From assembly GCA_963682055.1 (NCBI GenBank), contig OY821742.1:6223816-6287815 (forward strand): a stretch of 64,000 bases of DNA. Direction: 5' to 3'. The notes beneath the pieces are model-generated. The model did no database searches. It saw nothing but the letters and a program-made list of their open reading frames with translations, and was not told where the DNA came from. The translations under genes were made by a program, and so were the position numbers. The stretch comes from Primula veris (taxonomy: Eukaryota > Streptophyta > Magnoliopsida > Ericales > Primulaceae). The first letter of the stretch is position 1. Every line of letters starts with the position of its first letter. This document shows, piece after piece, positions 49,501-60,599 of this stretch.

Positions 49501-49931
49501 TGCATAAAAACAAAAATTGAGAAAAACCCATTAATTAAACAGTAAAAAAATCACTGTTTTTTAAAAAAGCACGCTTCGTAAGCTCGATAAAAGCTTAAAA
49601 AGTTCTCTTCTCCGCTTTTTGGACCGATTAAAGCTTACGGTTTTTACGCTTTTAGCATATCGATTGCAAAAATGCATTAGCTAAGATTTTGGTTATTTAA
49701 AACACGGAAAAAAACAAATATTGTTGGGTTTTGTCTAATTCCGTACGAATTAATAAACTAACCAAAGATGAAAACAAGAATAGCATACTATAACTATATA
49801 TAAATTACAAAATATATAATAAAAACACATGTATATATGTATAGATATAGATAGATAGATACAGAGTCATGAAGATCGAGACCCCCTTTGACCAACTCCC
49901 TTCCGCTCCTCGTTATTATCGTCACCTTCAT
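46504..49931 (-). CDS. ECR/CER10: Very-long-chain enoyl-CoA reductase
   Basis: ER-membrane enzyme of the fatty-acid elongase: it reduces trans-2-enoyl-CoA with NADPH in the last step of each elongation cycle, feeding wax, sphingolipid and seed-lipid synthesis. Four exons on the minus strand, 49931-49863, 49499-49460, 47962-47214 and 46572-46504, total 927 nt (308 residues), close to the Arabidopsis protein. The N-terminus [20 protein letters not shown] with [12 protein letters not shown] is the ubiquitin-like region. The large exon carries the membrane core ([38 protein letters not shown]) and the steroid 5-alpha-reductase-like C-terminal domain ([32 protein letters not shown]). The end [13 protein letters not shown] is the family C-terminus. 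Intron 2 (47963-49459) holds a four-copy tandem repeat, and intron 1 a MITE. Confidence 0.95.
48713..49305. repeat. Four-copy tandem repeat in ECR intron 2
   Basis: Units start with GTGA(C/G)TA at 48713, 48868, 49014 and 49159 (spacing 155, 146, 145) and share ACCATG.ATTCCGCAAAACT, GACTTTTCAGCACCCCGTAA, TTACCAAAAAATAG and TAGTTCCGCCACTGGATAA. The units differ by scattered substitutions and small indels, so the array is not brand new. Confidence 0.9.
49551..49708. mobile_element. MITE related to the DUF506-intron element, in ECR intron 1
   Basis: Begins CACTGTTTTTTAAAAAAGC and ends TTATTTAAAACAC, with GCTTACGGTTTTTACGCTTTT inside, resembling the inverted interior of the element at 14766-14975. 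More diverged; no clear target duplication. Confidence 0.5.
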
Positions 49932-49935
49932 CTTC

Positions 49936-49938
<3 letters not shown>

Positions 49939-49972
<34 letters not shown>

Positions 49973-49990
49973 TTATATACTATGTGTGTG

Positions 49991-50023
<33 letters not shown>

Positions 50024-50040
50024 TGTGTGTTTGTGTGTGT
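49939..50040. repeat. Compound microsatellite at the ECR promoter
   Basis: (CA)16-type run at 49939-49970, then (TA)n, (GA)n and (TG)n runs to about 50040, directly upstream of the ECR start codon. Confidence 0.9.
49972..49980 (-). promoter_or_regulatory. Candidate TATA box of ECR between microsatellites
   Basis: On the minus strand GTATATAAAAG lies about 45 bp upstream of the ATG. A (GT)n run sits between it and the start codon, and (TG)n, (TA)n and (GA/TC)n runs lie further upstream to about 50040. If it is used, the leader would be very short. Confidence 0.35.
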
Positions 50041-50064
50041 GGGATTTAGAATTGTAGGAAATTA

Positions 50065-50235
50065 TTGCAACAATATCAAAATCGTCGAAATTGTTTTTGT
50101 TAAATCTAATCATAAAATTTAACATTTGAACTATATGATCAACTTTTAAAAAATTTCATTCCGATAATTTTGATACAATTTATTAACCGTTTAAAATTAC
50201 ACGTAGTTTTGTAATAAATAATTAAATAGAAACGA
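50065..50235. mobile_element. Truncated copy of the Stowaway-like family
   Basis: Shares AAAATTTAACATTTGAACTA and ATTTCATTCCGA.AATTTT with the intact element at 19713-19949, but lacks its left terminal repeat. Confidence 0.6.
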
Positions 50236-50699
50236 AAATACTGTATAAAATACGGTCAAATTTGGTGTCGGCATATATAGTGAAGAGTTAGGATGAGAGC
50301 AGTTGGGCAAATGTAAATAAATGTGTAGCTAACACATATCTACCTTTATCTAATTTTTATACAAATAAGGATGGTTTAGTATATTTTTGAAATTTAATTT
50401 TCACTAGATACATATGATAAGCTGCATACTTACTATTTTTTTATTTTCTTCTGTTTTTCTTTTTTATGTGACTACCGGCCCCCCTCCCCTCTCCCTCTCT
50501 CTAAGTACAAGATTTATCTAAAAATACGAGATCCTACCATCACCGCACCATCGCCGATCATATCTGCGTTGACTTAGCTCCACTGTGAGGTTCTTCGGTT
50601 TGTGGTGGAGATGATCGGATCTTTGGTTCGCTCGCATGAGAGCCAAGTAGTTTAAATATAACAAGTGTCGAAATAAGTGTCATGTATTCCTTTTTGGTA

Positions 50700-50918
50700 C
50701 GTCCCAAAATAAGTGTCTGTTTTGCCTTTTTAGTAAATAACTTTTTTTAGTTTAAACATAACAAAATTATACTCAAAACCTCATATTTTAATTAAAAAGT
50801 AGTTTTTGTTTGAAAATTTTGATTTTTTAATTTTTTTTTTTAGTTTTTACCGAAATTGTTTTAAATGCTTAAATAACACGATTTTCGAATCACGATACTT
50901 ATTTTGAGACGGATGGAG
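50700..50918. mobile_element. Second type of Stowaway-like MITE
   Basis: The right end, inverted, reads CTCCATCCGTCTCAAAATAA and the left CGTCCCAAAATAAGTGTC; TA flanks both (50698-50699, 50919-50920). The interior is T-rich, 219 bp in all. The CTCC.TCCGTC.CAAAATAAGT end is typical of plant Stowaway elements. Confidence 0.7.
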
Positions 50919-52573
50919 TATTAAATACGAAATATCGAGATTAAATAATTAAATAGGAAATAGAAATGTGAAATGTGAAAAAGAATAAAAAACAATAAAA
51001 AACAATTTAAAATTAACTTGTGAAAGTAGTACAATGAAATCGAGACACGAGAAGAGGGAAGCGGAAAACGGAAAGCGGAAAGGGAATTTTTGGTATGGAG
51101 AATATAGTTAAATTTACTTGTGAAATAGTAGAAAGAAGTCGAAAAGCGGGAAGCGAGGAAGGGAATTTTTGATAAGGGGAATGAAGTTTCATGGTAACTC
51201 TGATCTACCATGTATTATTAAAGTTAATTGGGAGCGGAAAAACGCATCGGGAAATGGCAACATGAAACAGAAAGAAAATGATTATCATTTTTAAAGTTTA
51301 CATGTGAATTATTAACATATGAGAAATGAGAATCATGAAACGAGAAACACAATCTCTTAAACGGGAAACGGGCTTTCGAGTAATTATAGTTCACTGCCAT
51401 ATTACTCCCCGTGTTACTCTAGGTCCTCATTCAAATGCCATTTTTTCAAAAGTTATTGAGAAAATTGTTTCTTCTTTCATTTTTTGTTTTTGCTTCCCAT
51501 TTCTCATTATTTTCGCATGTGTTTTTTTACTTCATACATCACGATTTCGTTTCCCATTTCACTATCCTTACATTTCTATTTCCGGCAACTCTGTTTTTTT
51601 ATGGATAGATGAAAACTTAAATAGCATGGATACATATTTTATATGATACGAGTCGGTGTGACACGATAAATAGATAAATTTTGAAAATTTAGAACACGAC
51701 ACGGTTATACGTTACGTTTTGAAAAAATAGGTTATGGCGTGGCAGGGGTACGACCACTGAAATTTATTTCAAACAAGTAGTAATCGATGTGGGTAGTTGC
51801 TAATGATGTGATCCTCTAACTTCATATGACAGGTTTTGAAAAGAAAAAAAATTAATAATCTGTTTGTTTTGTTATAAAATAAAATTTTTTGATAATTGCT
51901 TTATCTTAAAACACTTTTTTTTAGAAATTTTTTCTCACATATATAGTAAAATTGGAATGAATGATTACCTAGCAAATAAAGTTGTAAACAGTTTACGGAG
52001 CATCTCTTTATTTTCTTTATAATACTAGTAATTATAACTATTATTAATTATAGATCTACTTTTTTAAAATTATATAATAATTAGTCCAATTCTATCTAAT
52101 TAACCAATAAAAAATAGGAAAAAATAGGAAAATTTCTAAAAAAAATGAAAAAAACAAAAAAAAAACTGAAAAATCTAAAAAACCCAAGAAATTTTGAAAA
52201 ATCTAAAATCTAATTAACCAATAAAAAAAATTGAAAATAGAAAAAATAGGAAAAAAAAAACAACAAAAAATGGAAAAAAAATCTAAAATACCCAAGAAAA
52301 TTTGAAAAAGTTAAAAAAGTCAACAATATCTTATATACTTATAATTTTATGAGTTTATAGGTTGAAAATTTATAAGTTATTATAAGTGACGTATATGAAA
52401 TAAAATATGTATTTAGCTTAACTTTCCTATATCTGTTGAGATTTTTACCAATTATTTGTTAAAAAACCAATTTGTAAAAAAACTTGAGTTTATATAAAAT
52501 TTTAGATGAAAAACTTTTTATGCACCAACCGTATGTAAATGAAAAACCAAACAAGAGTTTTTAGTGTAAAACT

Positions 52574-53273
52574 TGTTGGTTTTGATATACGTAAAAATAA
52601 TAATTTAAAATGCAAGGATTAAAAAAAAATAAACAATTTTATTTCTATAATGGAATATGACTCTATTACAAAATTCCGACACTTGCAGAAAGTAATACAA
52701 TTAATTAAAATTCCAGACAGAATGATATAAGTTATTAAACTGCTGAACTGGTTTGTAATTAAACGAAACTGTCAGACAGAATAGTATAAGACTAAACTGT
52801 TGAACTGCTCGAAATTCGAAACTGCAGTATTAACTTTGCAATGAATTCATATTAATTGCAACAGTTACAACTTTGCTGGAAGCTTTTTCCGAACAGACGC
52901 GTTTTCCCGAGCAGGAGCGGTTTTCCCGAACAGGAGAACACTTTCCCCGAGCAGGAGAGCACTTTTTCCAAGCATGAGCAATCTTCCCGAGCAGGAGCAC
53001 TCTTTCCGAGCAGGAGCACTCTTCCCGAGCAGGAGCACTTTTTCAGCATTAAGAGTTTTTCTCTTTCTCAACCCCATTCTTTGATGCCAATTTCCATTCA
53101 CTCTCATTCTCTGAATAGGTCATGTGACATACCGTTACGAATCTTGTCATACCATCTATTCAACCGTCTTGAGTATGGTGTCAAAAGACAATGACTGTCA
53201 CTTGGAATTTTGACTCAAAGATGGTCTCGTGACCATTCGAAAACTACCATGTTAAACATGGTTTTTTCCAACA
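52574..53273 (-). mobile_element. Solo LTR (about 700 bp) with an internal minisatellite
   Basis: Starts TGTTGG, ends CCAACA and is flanked by the perfect 5-bp duplication AAACT (52569-52573, 53274-53278). In minus orientation its first 200 bp match the sequence starting at 63798 (GGTCATGTGACATACCGTTA, GAATGGTCACGAGACCAT). The middle carries about eight units of a GAGCAGGAGCACT-type repeat. No internal retrotransposon region follows, so this is a solo LTR. Ends and TSD length suggest Copia. Confidence 0.85.
52898..53045. repeat. Minisatellite, unit near TTCCCGAGCAGGAGCACT
   Basis: About eight units of 17-22 bp (CCGAGCAGGAGCACTCTT and variants) within the solo LTR. It is GC-richer than its surroundings. 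It makes open frames in several phases that are unlikely to be genes. Confidence 0.85.
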
Positions 53274-54264
53274 AAACTTTAATATGAAAATATTTTTCCT
53301 ATATAAAACTATTAATATGAAACACACGGAGCCTAACATGCAATCACCTACTAAATTTGACAAACAAATTTTTTATGGGTATGCACATAGTCTTGGGATG
53401 AAACATAGAGGTTCATAAAATCCATCGTTGTCACAACAATGACATCATACTGAAGGGCCGCAACCATGCTATCATGGCACTATAACGATGATTAATAAGG
53501 TTTGGTACTAGCGCCGCTATCGTAACAGAAATATGAAGCCTAACGAAAAGCATGATTCACTATATCCGTAGTAACTCGTTATATGAGGGCGCCAAAATTA
53601 TGATGGTTGGAGGTGATAATCATTGGAATTGGAGTTGCTAAAAGTGATAAAGTAATGTTGCTGGTAGGTTGGGATGGATAGGTGCATGGAATTTTCGATT
53701 TTCGATTTTGGATTTGAAGATGTGTATATTGAATATATAATCTCAAATTACCGTATCTAAAATACTTTAAAATTAAGAGAAATAAATCATCTTAAATTAA
53801 CAATTTTCTAAATGTTGAAGTAAATAAGAGATATTTTATAAGACTTGGTACGTACATAGACCGTAGTTCACTGGAGTTAAAATAATAATGGGCGAATATA
53901 TAAATTTTCATGTAACCGGTAAATTTAATCTAATCCGTTTTCCAGAAAATGGAATCATTAATTAAACTTACAAGTAATTTAAACTACAACTATCAAATCC
54001 AAATTTCTCTAAAAAATGGAAATCACTTGTGTAGTCTTCCCATAAATAAAAGGTCAAGCAGAAGTATTAATTAATGGTCGTGCAGTTGGAGGTAGATGAG
54101 AATGATGTGCAAGACTTTTATTAAATGACATGAAAGTTTTTTTTTTTTTTATAATAATTACCGCACATTGCAGTACGTATCGAACCCACATCAAAATTAT
54201 TCTATTTTATTTTGATCTACCTATTTATTTTATTTTGTTTTATTGAGTTTTTTTTTATCTACAC

Positions 54265-55745
54265 CTATTTAGGATTCATGCAATCCTTGTGTAGCTCATA
54301 GTCGCAATGCTTGCACCCGTACCTTGTTCTAAACCCTTCTTCCGTGCACCCATCACATGTGAACCTTTAGGTAGTCACAAATACGATATATTTGTGACTA
54401 CTCTTGAATACGATATATTTCAGGTTGGTTTTTGTTTTTTACTTTTGAATTTAGTTTTTCTACACCTAATTTACAAAATCTATGGATCCTTTTCAAAAGA
54501 AACAAACAAAAGAAGCTGTACGACTTTGTGAAACAAGGGTCCTTTAGTCGAATTTAGATCCCATCAACTCTAAAATGATCAATACTAAAATCTTTGAATA
54601 ATATTACAACCAAGTTCCAGAAATAACCATGACCTTAGAACTGGATATCTACAGATTGAATGTGCTACAAGTAATTTACTACACATAAACCTCTTTTTAA
54701 ACACTTCCTCGGTAAATATTTTCAGGTTCATATGTAAAGAAACTAAGATTGTGAGTTACAATTTTAATTGCCCCCTATTGATGGCTTTCATGATATGTAA
54801 CTTTTAATATGTTTTTTTTGGTATAAAAAGTTAGTTGCATTATCATTTTTCAGCATAAGAAAAAAATGAAAGAAAAAATACATGACATATATATACATAC
54901 ACACATTCACATATGCATGCATAGAGAGAGAGTATCGCACCATCAACGACTCGACCGTGTCTCGATACCGCTTCCGTCGAGTCATATGTGATAGACGTTG
55001 TATATTGGAAACGAATTGCCCCATTTAGCCAGAAGCAGAGGTGGCGGGACAAATATCGTTTAAGAAAAACTGTTTGCAGTTAACTCGTCTCGGAGTTTAG
55101 TCCATTTCAGTATCATTTACATACTTTTAATTTTGAAGGATGTAATTGATATATCTTTATTTGAGGAAATTACTTTTCTGTTTATTTGTCAATTTTTTTT
55201 CCGTAGAAATTATTGTGTTTATTTACAACGTATCAAACACAAATTTCATGTCTTAAAAAAAGAAATGAACAAAACAGGCGTAGTCTCATTCTTTATTTGA
55301 GTAAAAGCACATTGTAGTTTCAAGTTAGATTTCACCATTGATCAAATATATAACCTTTGATTAGTATTCAGAAACTTATAAATAAGTTCTTTTCGCATTC
55401 ATAAATATGATGAATGACTGCAAATTTGAATCTAAGACTTTCCTTACTTTTTGTCATATTGTTTCAGCTCGAGCTCATGCTCATGATTGAGATGAGATGC
55501 CATGCTTAAAATAAAATTCTTTTTAGCACAACTTATTTAAAATATATATTTCAGGTTGGTGTTTTATACTCAATTTTTACTCTTGAATTTAGGTTTTTCT
55601 ACATTAATTCTACAAATTATGCGGATCTTTTTCAAAAGAAACAAAACAAGAAGCTACCACCATACGAGTTTGTGAAACAAGGATCCTTTCGTCGAATTTA
55701 GATCCCATCCAATGCAGAATGATAGATACCAAATCTTCGAATAAT
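54265..55745 (-). pseudogene. Truncated, rearranged copy of the HMA-DC1 gene
   Basis: 54265-54375 matches the start of DC1 exon 3 (59160-59270): in minus orientation CDGCTEEGFRTRYGCKHC and DYELHKDCMNPK can be read, then a stop where the similarity ends. About 54380-54645 matches the adjoining intron, and 55440-55500 matches the end of exon 2 (HLNHEHELELKQYDKK, with a GT donor). 55505-55745 is a second copy of the intron segment. The HMA half and most of DC1 are absent. No complete protein can be made. Confidence 0.75.
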
Positions 55746-56226
55746 CCACCATATGAAGCCTAACGAAAAGCATGATTCACTATCTGTAGTAACTCGTTAT
55801 ATGAGGGGGCCAAAATTATGGTTGTTGGAGGTGATAATCATTGGAAATGGAGTTAACAAAAGTGAAAAAGTAATGTTGCTGGTAGGTTGGGATGGACAGG
55901 TTTGCATGGAAATTTCGATTTTCGATTTGAAGATGTGTATATTAAATATATAATCTTAAATTACCGTATCTAAAATACTTTAAAATTAAGATAAATAAAT
56001 CATCTTAAATTAACATTTTTCGAAATGATGAAGTTAAATAAGAGATATTTAATAAGACTTGGTACGTACGTAGATCATAGTTCATTGGAGTTAAAATTAT
56101 AATGGGCGAACACATTAATCTTACAAGTAAAACTAAAAAGTATCAAATCTCAAATTTTCTAAACTATGGGATCACTAGTGTAGTTTTCTCATAAATTCAA
56201 GGTCAAGCTGAAGTATTTAATTAATG

Positions 56227-56593
56227 ATTCAAATTATCTATGGTTCATATAATTCAATTTCATTTTCTAAATTTTTATTTAACAGATGAAATTAAAATAA
56301 TACAATGGTCCAAATTTATGTATTAAATTGGTAAAATTTTTATATATAATTTTAATATATAAAAACTCAAACAAAATTATAGAACACTAGTTGAGACCGT
56401 CCCTGAAGTACTTTTTTAAAATAGTAAAAAAAATCAATTATTTTAATATATTTTATTTTATATATTAAAATTACATAAAAAGAAAATTATAATATTTATT
56501 GCATAAATTTAGATTATTAGATTGTTTTAATTTCATCCGTTAAATGAAAGTATAAACGATGTAAATGCACTGTCAACCATATATAATTTGAAT
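56227..56593. mobile_element. Foldback MITE with an identified empty site
   Basis: Left end ATTCAAATTATCTATGGTT; right end, inverted, ATTCAAATTATATATGGTT. The two arms stay alike for about 100 bp (GATGAAATTAAAA, CTAAATTTATG-like blocks). The paralogous block A near 54080-54090 reads straight across this site. ATTAAT lies on both sides, consistent with a target duplication of 6-8 bp. Confidence 0.75.
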
Positions 56594-57299
56594 ACATTAA
56601 TCAGGTCCGTGCAGTTGGAGATAGATCAGGCTGATGAGCAATACTTTTATTAAATGACATGAAAGTCTATTTTTTATAATAATTATTAATTACCTCACAT
56701 TGCAGCATGTATCGAACCCACATCAAAATTATTTTATTATATTTTGGTCTACCTGTTTATTTTATTTTATTGAGTTTTTTTGATCTACCTACATACATAC
56801 CTACATCAAAATTCAAAATCATTATCTTAGAAACTGTGAAATTTGCAAATACAAAAAACAAATTAGCTATGTGAATGTAATTACAACTTACAATTTGAAA
56901 GAATTAAAAAATTAAAAAACAAAAGACAAGCATAAGATCGATGGTGCGCATTCGACAATTAGGTTTAGCTATCATAATTACACCCATTCAAATTACGGCC
57001 TTACGGGATTGGGGTCGAGACATGAAATTTTGTGCACTCCATGTTAGTAGTTTTGGAAGGATTTATGCGTCATTTCCAACAAAAAGTATATATAAGGAGT
57101 ATACGGGTTGCGTAAGACGTTGTAAAACTAATGAATCTCATTAGTCTTAAAGATTGATTTATGTTTGTTGGTTATTTAAATTAATCCGACTCAGGCTCAC
57201 ATCTAGGTTTCTAGCTGCACTAACTTGTGATTTTTTGTTAATTATTCTTAAAAGTACAATTATTATTGTTGCTTGTGAGACGTGAAAACTACCGTTCTT

Positions 57300-58505
57300 T
57301 CTTTAAACTAAATATATTATGAAATATCAACATCAAAGCTAGAATTTTAACTCTCAAAAGTTGTACCACCAATGAAGAATTTGGGAAAAAACTATGTACA
57401 CCCGAAACCCACTAAACAAATTTAAAAAATCTACAGTAAATATCATGAATACTGACGAGAGAATGTCAGCATCCCCTCGTCCGGACCGGCACAACCCCCG
57501 AAGCAGGGTGTCCGGCCCATGCCACCATGGATGACATACCACCCCGGATCTAGAGAAGTCGAGCTGTGTCCACGTCGGCCTAAAGAAGCGTGCCAAGTAC
57601 GCTTCCCCAATTAATGCTGTTGCTCCCTTATGTGACCCCTCAGAATTTCATCGACGTGGCCCAATCACAGACCATCACCTGTGGGCCCCGGAAAAGGACT
57701 GTACTCTTCTCAGAGTCATAAATGACCTAACGTCGTTGAATTAGTACTTGACAGTACAGTGATCCAAGGGCTAATACACATCTGGATCACACTATAAATA
57801 CCTTCAATAATACTACTTAGAGGGGGACAGAAAAAGAGGAAGAAAAGAGATAAACCTGAAACAGCCCGGACCACATAAACACAGCCTCTGACATCCGACG
57901 TCTCGTTTTATAACCGGTCCGATCTCTCACCCTTCATTACTTATTCATTTTCGATCGCCTTATACTGACTTGATCGTTGGAGTTGGAAAACCTGACACCA
58001 ACTCCGAGCCCCTGTTCGTTTCTTGTGCAGGCATGAAGAGCACCCCGCATCGTAGCAGACACGATCCATACCAGACACCACGAAAAATCGAAGCCGACAC
58101 GCATTGATTGATTAAGTCAAGCATAAAAAGAAAATTAGGCTCGCCAAATAAACAATACTCCAGTAAGAACAAAAATATAAAGCAAAGGAAATTTGATGCT
58201 ACACTGGAATCTCTGAAAATGTAATCTTAATATAAACAATTATATTTAAAGAAATATCAAAACCAAACCTATAATTTGGACTTTCAAAAATCCATACACC
58301 ATATAAATACTTCCAATGAGGAATTTCCATCCTTTTAGGAACAAAACAACACCATTGGAACTCCAAAGTTGGAACCCACAAAACAAATTATAAATAAAAT
58401 CAATACATCACAATGGTCCATTAAGAACAAAATATGAAAGAAAAGGAGTTCCAGTACTAGACTGGAATATATGCAATCTTAATAAAAAACAACTGTACAT
58501 CTGAC
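57300..58505. repeat. Tandem duplication (unit about 250 bp) downstream of the HMA-DC1 gene
   Basis: Shared in order: GAAATATCAA, TTTCAAAA, CCAATGA.GAATTT, CCCACAAAACAAATT, AGTAAGAACAAAA, CACTGGAAT and AATCTTAAT. The first copy is cut by the GC-rich insertion at 57451-58153. Confidence 0.6.
57451..58153. mobile_element. GC-rich LTR-like insertion
   Basis: About 700 bp that is clearly GC-richer than its flanks, with a TATA box (CACTATAAATACC near 57790) and downstream a leader-like CTCACCCTTCATTACTTATT region, as in plant Gypsy LTRs. It splits a tandem repeat (copies at 57300-57450 plus 58154-58240, and 58245-58505). AATAC precedes it and ATACT follows, so the target duplication is near but not exactly defined. 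Probably a solo LTR; the precise ends are uncertain. Confidence 0.5.
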
Positions 58506-58580
58506 CTTATTTCATCTATTACTACCTCCCACCATGATATATATACTTACTATATGTTACCCGGGCAACATCGGAAACGA

Positions 58581-60599
58581 TCACTTTTTAAAGATTTCGA
58601 CCAAAGTAGACGCAAGAATTACAGTTGGGTCCCCCAAAAGAATTCCGATAACAGTCCTAGCGAATACCATTATCATTGTCAACAATTTACCACATTTAGA
58701 CCACCTATTTTTCTTGGTGTTCTTCACTATTTCCCGATTCAATCTTTTATTTAGCACCATGATATACGCGTCGTCGCTACCTCCATTAGCCTTTCCCTTC
58801 CAAGCCTCGTGCACCATCTTAGCCATACAATTAACATGCACCTGCCCCTTGTCATCTTCCGAAACATAGGACCACCCGGAATTAGCTTTGTTTTCACTCC
58901 CGTTACACCAAAAGCACTTGGGTGTGGCCTTGTTTTTCAAAATAAAAGTTTCGCCTTGGATGCACAGCTTTCCTATGAAGTTAACACACATAGGGTGGAG
59001 GAATAAATTCTCATCTTCACAGTGGTAAGAATATCCATGTATCTCATTTCCACACGCTTCACAACTCTTTGTGTGGACCCTGCAATGAATGCTGCAAATC
59101 GGTTTCTCGCGAATGAATTTAAAGACCGATTCTCCGAAAAGGTCATGAGAAACAGTGAGCTTAGGATTCTTGCAATCCTCGTGTAGCTCATAGTCGCAAT
59201 GCTTGCACCGGTACCTTTTCCTATACCCTTCTTCTTTGCACCCATCACATATGAACCTTTAGGTAGTCACATAAATAAAATTCTTGTTAGCTTAATGTAT
59301 TTAAATATATTTTTCAGGTTGGTGTTCTATACTTAATTTTTACTCTTGAATTTAGTTTTTCTACACCAAATTTACAAATTTAAGGATCCTTTTCAAAACA
59401 AAAAAAACAAAAAGAAGTTAGCACCATACGAATTTGTAAAACAAGGATCCTCTAAATAGTAAATACTAGATTAGATCCCATCCACTGTAGAATGATCAAT
59501 ACTAGATCTTTGAATAATACAACCAAGTTCCAGAAATAACTCTAAATAAGAGTAGATACATACAGATTGAAAGTGCTACAAGTAATTTACTCTACATAAT
59601 TTAGTAAGTTTTTTTTTGTCTTGGCTACTCATATACCTCTTCTTAAACACTTGTTCAGTAAATATGTTCAGGTTCATATGTAAAGAAACTAAGATTGAAG
59701 CTTGCAGAGTTAGTCAGTTCTACAGAATATTGTGTCTTAAAAAAAGGAATGAACAAAAGAGGCTTATCGCGTTCTTTATTTGAGCAAAAAGCACACTATA
59801 CTTTCAAGTTGGTTTTCATCATTGATCAAATATTTAATCTTTGATTAGTCTTCACAAACTTCTAAATAAGTTATTATCGCATTCATGAAGATGATGAATT
59901 AAGAGTGCAAACTTGAATCTAAGACTTTCCTTACCTTTTGTCATATTGTTTCAGCTCGAACTCATGCTCATGATTGATATGAGATGGCATGCTTATAGCT
60001 GATAAACCAACTTCCTTATGAGATATAGATCTTTTTAGAACGGGCGTACTAAATCCATCATTGAGGATTTCCATTTCATTCGAAGCAATTTGGTCAGCGA
60101 TGGAACTTTCTTGGGTGACAAATTCAACATTTTTCTTCATGTCTCCTAGCTCAGTAATCACCATCTTTGAATCTAAATTCTTCCCTGAAAATAACAGACA
60201 TGCAATTGAGATAAATAAAATGTGACACCATGCATTTGCAGGGACTCTAGCAGTTGAAAGTTCCTTAGCAACTAGAACACATGTCTTCCTTTTTAAGAGA
60301 ATATAGGTACATTTTTAAATATCAAGGACCGGCATCTTAGTTGTTTCTCTGAAGAGATGTGAGCCCGAAGATTATCTAACAGTTAGAGTATCTGGTTTGT
60401 TGGGTACCAAAAAGGGAAGAAGAAAGGAAGTTTGCTTACCTTGAATAGTGAGCTTTCCTTCACCTTCATTATACTCTATTGAAATTATTCCATGAACTTG
60501 TTGCAAATTCTTTCGCACTTTCTTAACACATCCGCAGCACATGCATCCGTTAACAACCTGGAAGACCAAAGTCTTCTCACCAACATTTGGGAGGCCCAT
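58581..60599 (-). CDS. HMA-DC1 fusion protein (HIPP-type metal-binding domain plus C1-like zinc fingers)
   Basis: Three exons on the minus strand, 60599-60440, 60184-59935 and 59256-58581, total 1086 nt (361 residues) with matching phases. Residues about 9-78 form an HMA domain: VFQVVNGCMCCGCVKKVRKN with a CxxC metal site (C21-C22-G23-C24), VHGIISIEYNEGEGKLTIQG, then NLDSKMVITELGDMKKNVEF. The intron after TIQG is where HIPP genes usually carry one. A polar linker (79-137) leads to DC1 domains: FICDGCKEEGYRKRYRCKHC, DYELHEDC, SCEACGNEIHGYSYHCEDE, CFWCNGSE and a third, partial set to C280. The C-terminus (328-356) is hydrophobic and may be a membrane segment. Plant DC1 proteins bind zinc and possibly lipids and are linked to stress responses. 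The role of this fusion is unknown. No start codon exists in the DC1 frame upstream of MCVNFIG, which supports the spliced model. Confidence 0.8.

Larger units (their letters stand above)
53530..56790. repeat. Direct segmental duplication flanking DC1 pseudogene pieces
   Basis: Block A (about 53530-54250) and block B (about 55750-56790) share long stretches such as ATGAAGCCTAACGAAAAGCA, GGTGATAATCATTGGAA, TAATGTTGCTGGTAGGTTGG and CGAACCCACATCAAAATTAT, all in the same order. Block B is longer because a 367-bp MITE (56227-56593) is inserted where block A is uninterrupted. Between them lie rearranged pieces of the DC1 gene. Confidence 0.85.

Noticed and set aside
52856..53194. Overlapping frames on both strands rich in Ser/Cys-Gly-Lys repeats
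   Set aside because: They are translations of the minisatellite in the solo LTR. Open frames in several phases come from the repeat unit length, not from coding selection.
56941..57144. 67-residue plus-strand frame starting MVRIRQLGLAIIITP
   Set aside because: Short, no family match, no promoter or splice context, and set in repeat-rich DNA.
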